A stretch of 64,000 nucleotides of DNA, from contig NCSJ02000026.1 in assembly GCA_002812745.2 (NCBI GenBank), positions 170,798-234,797 of the forward strand, written 5' to 3'. The translations under genes and the position numbers were made by a program. Origin of the DNA: Scytalidium lignicola (lineage: Eukaryota > Ascomycota > Leotiomycetes). Below, in pieces: positions 57,671 through 64,000 of this stretch (position 1 is its first letter; the number at the start of each line of letters is the position of its first letter). The notes beneath the pieces were generated by a model. It did not search any database. It was not told the origin of the DNA and worked only from the letters and a program-made list of their open reading frames with translations.

Positions 57671-59346
57671 ATGGCTCCTTTAAGCCCAAGTTTCACGCTT
57701 CAAAACTCTCTCTTAGGTCTCTTAAGAGTACTCGGTTTAGTAAGCATTAACAACTTCTTATATTATCAGGCTCTAATAGCTATTAGTCTTTTTGCTACCT
57801 TGTTGGGCTTGCAATCTACCGACTCTATTTTCACCCCTTGGCTGCATACCCCGGCTCCAGGATATGTGCAATTACCCATATTCCATATCTATGGAATCTT
57901 GTTAAGGGCCGACAGCTTGACTATGTCGGGAGACTGCACGAGGTGTATGGTGATGTTGTTCGCGTTGATCCAAATCAACTTTCTTTCATAAATGGCGAAG
58001 CGTGGAAAGATATCTATGGCCATCGCCAAGGTAAACCGGAGATGGCCAAGGATCGAAAGTTCTACACTTCGCATCCCGGAGGGGAGCATATCATAACTGC
58101 CAACCGAGAGGATCACTCTCGTTTTCGAAAAAATCTCTCCCATGGAATGTCTGACTCTTCCATACGTCAACAAGAGCCACTAATTCAAAATTACGCTAAC
58201 CTTCTTCTCCAGCGAATTGAAGAACATTGCCAAGATGGTCAGGCACCTCAAAATATGTGTTCATGGTATAACTGGTTTACCTTTGATATTATTGGGGACT
58301 TGACTTTCGGCGAATCCTTTGGTTGTCTTGAAAATTCCGGCTATCATCCTTGGGTAAAATTGATATTCGACTCCATCAAGACTGGTGTATATATGAATGT
58401 ACTCGCTTACATTCCGTTTGCACAGAAAGCAGCTTCATTATTTATACCTAAGGAGTTACTAGAGGGGAAGAAAGTGCATGAGGATCTCACCATTGAGAAG
58501 GTCAAGCATAGGCTAGCTATAGAAGAAGAGAGACCGGATTTCTTCAATTATATCATGAAACGGAAGGAAAAGGGTTTCACATTTCCAGAGTTTCTGTCTA
58601 ATTCAGCTATTCTGATTATAGCGGGCAGTGAGACTACAGCCACCATTCTCAGTGGCGTGACTTACCTGCTTCTGAAGAACCCGGATAAATTGGCCAAAGC
58701 TGTGGATGAAGTACGCTCCTCGTTTAGTCACAAAGACGAGATTACCATTTACGCAACGACTGGTCTGAAGTACATGATAGCTTGTCTCGAAGAGGCACTT
58801 AGAGTTTATCCACCTGCACCTATAGGACTTCCAAGGGTTGTACCTGAAGAAGGGGATTACATTGCCGAAAAATGGGTTCCTGGCGGAGTAAGTCACCAAC
58901 CACTCTGAGATGCAAGTTTGAATTAAACAAAATCTGACTATTTTGCAGACAACTGTATGCGTAACCATGATGTCAACGTATCATTCACCAGACAATTTCC
59001 GCGATCCAGACTCATATATCCCGGAACGTTTTCTGGGCGATGAACGNTTTTGCAAATGACAAAAAAACTGCCTTGAATCCATTTTCAACGGGTCCACGGA
59101 ACTGTCTTGGTAAAAAGTTTGCTACCAAATCCCTGTCATCTTACGGAACTAGATTGCTAATCCATTTTTAGCTTGGCATGGGCAGAGATGCGATTGATCT
59201 TAGCCAAGATACTGTTCAACTTTGACCTGGAGCTTGAGAAGGACAATGAAAATTGGATGGATCAGAGAGCATATCTAATTTGGGAAAAGGGTCCCCTAAA
59301 TATTAGGTTGAAGAAGGCGGTTAGAGAGTCTGTGGCAGACTCATAA
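57671..59346 (+). CDS. Cytochrome P450 monooxygenase (CYP65-like)
   Basis: ER-anchored heme monooxygenase. Model: exon 1 57671-57739, intron 57740-57786 (47 nt, GTAAGC...TATTAG), exon 2 57787-58887, intron 58888-58948 (61 nt, GTAAGT...TTGCAG), exon 3 58949-59116, intron 59117-59171 (55 nt), exon 4 59172-59346; about 503 aa, normal for the family. Signatures: membrane anchor then AIYRLYFHPLAAYPG, FINGEAWKDIYGHRQG, I-helix AGSETTAT, K-helix EEALR, PERF region, heme motif FSTGPRNCLG with the axial cysteine. The N at 59047 breaks the frame in exon 3 and is discounted. Similar P450s act in secondary metabolism and detoxification; no backbone biosynthesis gene is nearby, so the substrate is unknown. 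Confidence 0.88.
59047..59047. other. Ambiguous base that breaks the P450 frame
   Basis: N beside TTTT. Kept, it causes a stop within a few codons; discounted, the frame runs into the heme-binding motif. Confidence 0.85.
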
Positions 59347-59412
59347 ACTTATGTGGTAACACATTGGTGAAGTCAAGGGGAGAATGTAGCTTGCGATCAG
59401 CTTCCGAGCCCC

Positions 59413-60201
59413 TCAACACTCTGTTCGCTGATGTGTAGTATTTGCGACGAAGTCTGCTGAAGAAAGTATACTGGAACTTGATAAACCACTCNAAAAAAAG
59501 CGCCCTGTATCGAAGGTTCTGGCCAATCGCTCCACCGACTCTCTGCATATGCCTAGTAAACAGTAGGCAATATCCTCAGGTCGGCTAGTCATTCTGTTTG
59601 AAGCCCAAGACATTCTCTTCGCAGCCGAGATTGTGTTCAAAGATCCTCCTCTTAGAATGGATGAGGGTATGTTAGTGTGGGCCTCGATCGCTTTCTCAAA
59701 CTTGTTCTTGGAGCCTATAAGTTTCCACTGCTTCGAGTAAAATAGAACTAGCCTTGGGGCAACAAGCTCTTGGAGCGTCCAACCTCGAGTAAACCAGTTA
59801 CTATTAATAATTTGCTGTGCAATATCATGGTCAGACATGTCATCAGTGTAAGAGACATCTGAGAGGTATGCAAAGCAGACTGCAGAGTCCTTATACCACC
59901 TATACATTTAGTTGATGGCTTCCGAGAGCTCGGAGCTGCTGGATTTGTCAATGCAGCAAGTGTCGATCCAAATGTATGTATAGCCCTCATCTTTCGCAAG
60001 TGATGCACTCTTTTCGAGTTTGTCGTATCCTTTCTTCTACCGTGGAGGGTCGCTAGACTTCATATCTTCAAAGTTAACCTCCTCATGCCATCATGTGTGA
60101 GATAGGATTGCATATTGCAGCACCCGCCCGACCATTGTTTCCAGCTTAAGTGTTTCGGGGTCTACCAGCTGAGGTGGATCATTGGTGTCCAACAGCCTCA
60201 T
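59413..60201 (-). pseudogene. Heterokaryon incompatibility (HET) domain pseudogene
   Basis: HET proteins trigger cell death after fusion of incompatible hyphae. From an ATG at 60201 the frame reads MRLLDTNDPPQL, then LQYAILSHT, the classical HET-domain opening, IWIDTCCIDKSSSSELSEAIN, MYRWYKDSAVCFAYLSDV, NWFTRGWTLQELVAPR and ASNRMTSRPEDIAYCLLGI. Three in-frame stops interrupt it: TGA right after SHT, TAG after DPPR, and TAA before MYRWYKD. None has splice signals that would remove it. After CLLGI the expected C-terminal HET segment is missing, and an N lies at 59492. So the gene is dead and truncated. It sits beside the WD40 relic, which could come from the same or a related incompatibility gene, but orientation and distance do not prove this. 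Confidence 0.85.
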
Positions 60202-61450
60202 TATGTACCTAATGATTAACGCCTTGGCTTGCTGGTTGGAATGGTTTTTATTCTGCTGACACGAATAATATAATGATATATGTGGTGGTTTAAGACAGCA
60301 ACTTAATGGTACCAATTGCCAATTTACGATTTGGTCGCAATATCGCCCGAAAAGCAACTTATCTGAGAGCCTCACACGGCTGAGCGGTTAATTCTGGCGA
60401 ATGACGCACCATTACGTGTACAGTACCTGTACCCCAACTGGCAAGCCATTACAATTTATGCATGCATGATATTGCATAACTGATGAATTGACGTGCTTAT
60501 TTCTCATCTTTTTATTTCTATTCACAGCAGCCATTATTTAATTCGTAAGCTACATTTAAACATGTCAAGAGATTGCCAGCAGTATTGCCCAATCCGGTAT
60601 GGTGGGGAAACCAAATACCAGTGTCCGGGCCCCCTGAGGCCAACTACTTCGGACGGGGATCTGGGGCCGGATGGCAGACGCATAACGGGCGGTCGAGCGT
60701 GTGCGGTATGTGCGCGAATGGGGAGCGATTAGGCGGCGCGACGAAGCATAACGGGGCTGGAATTGGGGGCGACGCACGGACGAATATGTGGTGGTGCGGG
60801 AACTGGAGGGCAAAAGACCCCGGATACCAGAGTCCTCCGGCCGACAAGGATGAGAGGAGGGGAGATGAGATGGGGAGGTAGAAGTAGTAAAGTAAGAGGG
60901 GAGGCAGTAATGTTTGAACTTTTAAGGTTGACTGGTTATAACTAACAAGTTTTTAAGCCCGGAAACAATGGCTAGACAGACGAGCAGGACTTAGCTGTAC
61001 AGGGACAACTGATTATTAGCAATCAACTTCTGGATGGCTGCTCGGGTGTTGGACCCAGATGAATTGGTGCGACAGTCGCTCCCATGCCATAAATCAGAAA
61101 CCACGATAAGGAGCTCCATGGGCAAACCGTGTTGCACATGCACATCAGGACGCATCGCAGCCAAATCACCCTGATTCTGCCCTTTTGCCGCAGCATGTGA
61201 AGGCTGGTCACGGCAGATTCGCCACCACGGTTGGGCCTTGGCACAGCATGTTCCTTCTGAAGATGTTAGGTATCAGACATCTTGCAAAATTAGGGTAAAA
61301 CTTTATGACGCTGGCGCATCTAATGCTCTGTCGCTGGGCAGACGATAGCGCTGTAGAGGAGTGTAGGAATTTGAACTCTTTAATGGCGGTGTATTCATCG
61401 TACTGTCGCTTGACAGACGATACCTATCCCCTCAAGCACTAAGATCGCCT

Positions 61451-61483
61451 AAATTGAGCGGAATCACCCCCAGCAAACTCAAC
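61451..61483 (-). repeat. Dispersed repeat end, copy 3 (short)
   Basis: Contains GGAATCACCCCCAGCAAACT and then CAAC, matching the MITE inverted repeat at 12315-12340 with small changes. Copies 1 and 2 share the same TTGAGTTT end on the other strand. Confidence 0.55.
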
Positions 61484-61519
61484 GGACTTCCCCAACGGAC
61501 TTCCCCAACGGACCTCCGT
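61481..61519. repeat. Three tandem 13-bp units
   Basis: AACGGACTTCCCC is repeated three times head to tail, the last unit varying (ACCTCCG). It adjoins the dispersed repeat end. Confidence 0.8.
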
Positions 61520-61665
61520 AATAAGGCTTAGAGCTTCACCCATTGATCCCGAATGATTGCCGGTATCGACTGTATGTACCAACAGTATTATCCCAATGCG
61601 CTCTGCGAAACGTAGGCAAGCCGCGAGAATCCCCTAAGAGGTTGTATGTATGTATGTATATATAT

Positions 61666-61749
61666 GTTCCCGCCCATACGCCAATACAGCTCATTCGCTA
61701 ATGGGCTAGGCCATTGGCCAACGGTCTAGCCCATACACCAATATGGCCA
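61666..61749 (+). repeat. Left terminal inverted repeat, 84 bp
   Basis: Identical to the complement of 63917-64000. It holds internal palindromes around GGCCATTGGCC and repeated TAGCCCATAC words, which also recur in the added 34 bp after it. Confidence 0.92.
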
Positions 61750-61830
61750 TTTACGTATGGTCTAGCCCATACGCAAATGGCCACTTTTCGGGCCACTTTT
61801 CGAGCCACTTTTTGAAGTAGCGGTGTAGCT

Positions 61831-63845
61831 TTGAATAAAGTAAGTTTCTCCTACTTCTTGACTTCTTCTACCTTTGGTTTTTGTTGTACAATTGAATTCG
61901 AGTTGTTAAAACCTAATATAGCTGCAATTGAATCAATAAACCCTTTCCTTAACAATGTACGCTTTACTTTTCAAGATTATACTTACAATGAAAGTTATGT
62001 TAATAGAGAACGAATTAATCCTCAATATTAGCAAAGAATGCATACCTTTTTAGACAATCCAAGTCTTAAACCAGAAAACCAAATCAATAACAATGTGAAA
62101 CATAGAGCAATTACTTAATTCAAACTCAAAAACAACAAGTTATATCAACTTCCTAATTCACACCATTCAAAACCTTGATATGCTGTTCAAAACAATAAGG
62201 TTTTTAATATTATTGTTGAAGAGCATATTAAGCTTCTTCATGCTAGCCAAGATAAAGTATAGCCAATAATTAAGCAACAATATTATGGAATCAAACGTTC
62301 AAACGTTGAATAAGTTCTCAAAAGGTATAAAACCTGTACTTTAAATCGGCTAAGTACAACTAAAGCTCCACTTAAACTAATTGTTTTAGACTAAGCTTAA
62401 GAGTGTATTCAAGTAGATTTGATTAATATAAGACATAAACCATCTGGCTAATATAAGTGGATTATGCATATCAAAGATCATTTCACTAAATATTCACAAT
62501 TATACACACTTAAAAGTAAAGAATCAAAGCCAATTTCAAAAGCATTTGCTCAATTTATTATAGCCTTTTTACTACTTAAAATTGTACAATGTGATAATAG
62601 GAGAGAATTCAAAGGAGTACTCCTCATATTATTATACAAATATAGTATTCAAGTAATTAATAAGAAGTTTAGATCACCTCAAACTCAAGGCTTTATTGAA
62701 CAAGCAAATGAAGTAGTTGAAGTTAAAATAAAAGCTTGGAAAATGGATAATAGCTTAACTAAATGGGCCAATGGATTAGTAGAGGTTACACTTACAATCA
62801 ACACTCAAAAACACTCAACAATTGAATGTACACCAGTTGAATTGTTATTCAAAGATCAAGAAACATATATTGATTGGTTAGACAGTCAAAAACGCAAAGA
62901 TATAACTATTAAAGTTCCTCAAGAAGATGAGAGTCAACTTTTAATATATGTTTTAAGTTTAGAAATTAGTCTAATTATTACTACTCAAAGTGATATACTA
63001 ATTGATCCTCAATTGCATGAAGACCATTCAACAGTTAATATTAATATTCAATCACAATAACATTCTCAAGTTACTATGCAAATTAGCCTTGAAACAAGTT
63101 CAGAGTCAATGTACGAATTACTTTATCAGCTAGGAATTCTCCTGAGGAATGGTTTAATGCCAAAACCAATATTGAATTTGAATCTTCTATGGTTATAACA
63201 ACTATTATAACAATTCAATCAAGTGATCTAATAATTCAAAAAGCTTAATAATCAACTCAAAAAGCAAGAGTTAAGATGATGGAAAAGTATTTGAAACATT
63301 ATGATATTCAACACTTTAAGACTGAAGATATTGTTTCAATTAAGATTCCAAAGGAAGATAGAACAACTACTGATAATCAACGATTATTCAGACGAATATT
63401 AGACAAACTACACTCTCATAAATATAAGGTTATTACTCAATCAGGAATTATTAGCTGTCTTATGCCAACCAAGGATTTAAGAGTAGTTGACCAAAGTCTT
63501 TAGCCTCATATTATTATTCCAGAAAGCACAAAACAAGTTACGTTGACTTTAGCAGTTAGAAAGGCATCTACAAGTCAACGAATTGGGATATTATGTCAGT
63601 ATAAAGGTCAGTGCAATACTAAAAGATGTCGTTGCTTTAAAGAAAGAAAGGAGTATACTGTACACTACCATAAGAACGAGCATGATTATAGTCAACTATC
63701 AAGCCTTGTAATTCGCACTGAAAAAGCCTTAATTAAGCCATCTGAAAGCTCCAATTCTAACTCCAAAAGGAAGCGTGCAAAAGCAAATACTATAGGCAAT
63801 ATTGTTAGTTTAGCTGGCGAAGGAGTAGCTGTTGATTTTGATTAG
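61831..63845 (+). pseudogene. KRBA2-like integrase-type transposase, broken
   Basis: Frame 1 from about 61831 reads FTFQDYTYNESYVNRERINPQY, then through several TAA/TAG stops to KWIMHIKDHFTKYSQLYTLK at 62458. The longest open part (62464-63060) has the integrase core: D in IKDHFTKY, D in VQCDNRREFKG, and E in SPQTQGFIEQANEVV, a D-D-E triad, then MNTQKHST-like INTQKHSTIECTPVELLF. After a frame change, 63276-63503 has DIVSIKIPKEDRTTTDNQRLFRRI and 63543-63845 has a Cys cluster beginning CQYKGQCNTKRCRCFK. This order (integrase core, basic domain, C-terminal Cys-rich motif) fits KRBA2-like transposases. At least four in-frame stops and one shift make it inactive. Confidence 0.85.
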
Positions 63846-63916
63846 ATTAGCAATTGATTCGTACTCAAAATAGCTCAAAATAACTGTCAGAATGGCTCAA
63901 AAAGTGGCCTGAAAAG

Positions 63917-64000
63917 TGGCCATATTGGTGTATGGGCTAGACCGTTGGCCAATGGCCTAGCCCATTAGCGAATGAGCTGTATTGGCGTATGGGCGGGAAC
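63917..64000 (-). repeat. Right terminal inverted repeat, 84 bp
   Basis: Exact inverted copy of 61666-61749. The element ends with GGGCGGGAAC at the last base of the window. Confidence 0.92.

Larger units (their letters stand above)
60202..61665. other. Gene-free spacer with short repeats
   Basis: 1.5 kb. It includes two 22-bp direct repeats (61328-61349 and 61403-61424, starting CTGTCGCT), an inverted copy of the dispersed repeat end (61451-61483) followed by three 13-bp tandem units (61481-61519), and a TATG simple repeat just before the transposon. Open frames at 60493-60945 and 61023-61244 have no domain. Confidence 0.55.
61666..64000 (+). mobile_element. Decayed DNA transposon with integrase-like transposase
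   Basis: 84-bp perfect terminal inverted repeats, starting GTTCCCGCCCATACGCCAAT, lie at 61666-61749 and 63917-64000; the right one ends exactly at the window edge, so the target duplication cannot be read. Just inside the left repeat about 34 bp are added, after which both ends again share ACTTTT.GGCCACTTTT-type DNA. The interior is very AT-rich and codes a broken rve-type (retroviral integrase fold) transposase resembling KRBA2-like/Ginger-like proteins. Excess AT and stops at likely CAA/CAG positions fit RIP decay. Confidence 0.88.

Noticed and set aside
57671..57850. Apparent frameshift between the P450 membrane anchor and the HPLAAYPG motif
   Set aside because: A 47-nt intron (57740-57786, GTAAGC...TATTAG) joins the two frames exactly and gives a normal 503-aa protein, so no mutation is needed.
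60493..60945. Overlapping open frames of 60-102 codons on both strands
   Set aside because: GC-rich sequence open in several frames at once, no domain, no consistent codon pattern.

Overview
This window is nuclear DNA of a filamentous ascomycete (Pezizomycotina). The evidence is short GT-AG introns of about 47 to 65 nt with CTAA-type branch sites, the ascomycete-type genes palH, ATG9, EXO70, Ku70, PEX2 and the sulfite reductase beta subunit, and AT-rich, CA-to-TA decayed repeats like those left by RIP. A Leotiomycete (helotialean) origin is my best guess from intron style and protein flavour; I cannot prove it from sequence alone.

Layout. 0-9.2 kb holds three minus-strand housekeeping genes: EXO70 (exocyst), ATG9 (autophagy scramblase) and palH (alkaline pH sensor). 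9.2-14.9 kb is repeat-bearing and AT-rich, with a six-finger C2H2 factor (10.8-12.0 kb) and a 308-bp MITE-like element. 14.9-24.1 kb holds an aldehyde dehydrogenase (+), the peroxisomal RING ligase PEX2 (-) and a full-length ABCG transporter (-). 26.8-29.2 kb is a Zn2Cys6 factor with an AT-hook. 29.2-35.5 kb has no gene I can support and is rich in simple repeats and TACTGTAC palindromes; at its end lies a tRNA-Phe gene with two insertions. 36.1-44 kb holds Ku70 (-) and the large sulfite reductase beta subunit (+), arranged divergently. 44.7-53.1 kb looks like a small aromatic-acid catabolism group: two DHA1-type MFS transporters flank a divergent pair made of an FAD hydroxylase and gentisate 1,2-dioxygenase. 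53.1-64 kb is accessory DNA with a 165-bp MITE, a 9-mer minisatellite, a WD40 relic, a cytochrome P450, a HET pseudogene and, at the right edge, a decayed transposon with 84-bp perfect terminal inverted repeats and a retroviral-integrase-like (KRBA2-like) transposase.

The most unusual locus is the tRNA-Phe(GAA) gene at 35542-35692. Besides an ordinary 24-nt anticodon-loop intron it carries a 54-nt insert in the D-loop. The insert starts GTAAGC, has TACTAAT eleven bases before its terminal AG, and its removal gives an exactly canonical 73-nt tRNA. It therefore looks like an mRNA-type intron inside a Pol III gene.

The assembly contains 18 isolated N characters, mostly beside homopolymers. Four of the five that fall in functional coding sequence (1282, 23199, 53114, 59047) act as extra bases that break a reading frame; the genes read normally once the N is discounted. 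Gene models here take that into account. All intron boundaries are my own reading of splice motifs and frame, not transcript evidence.
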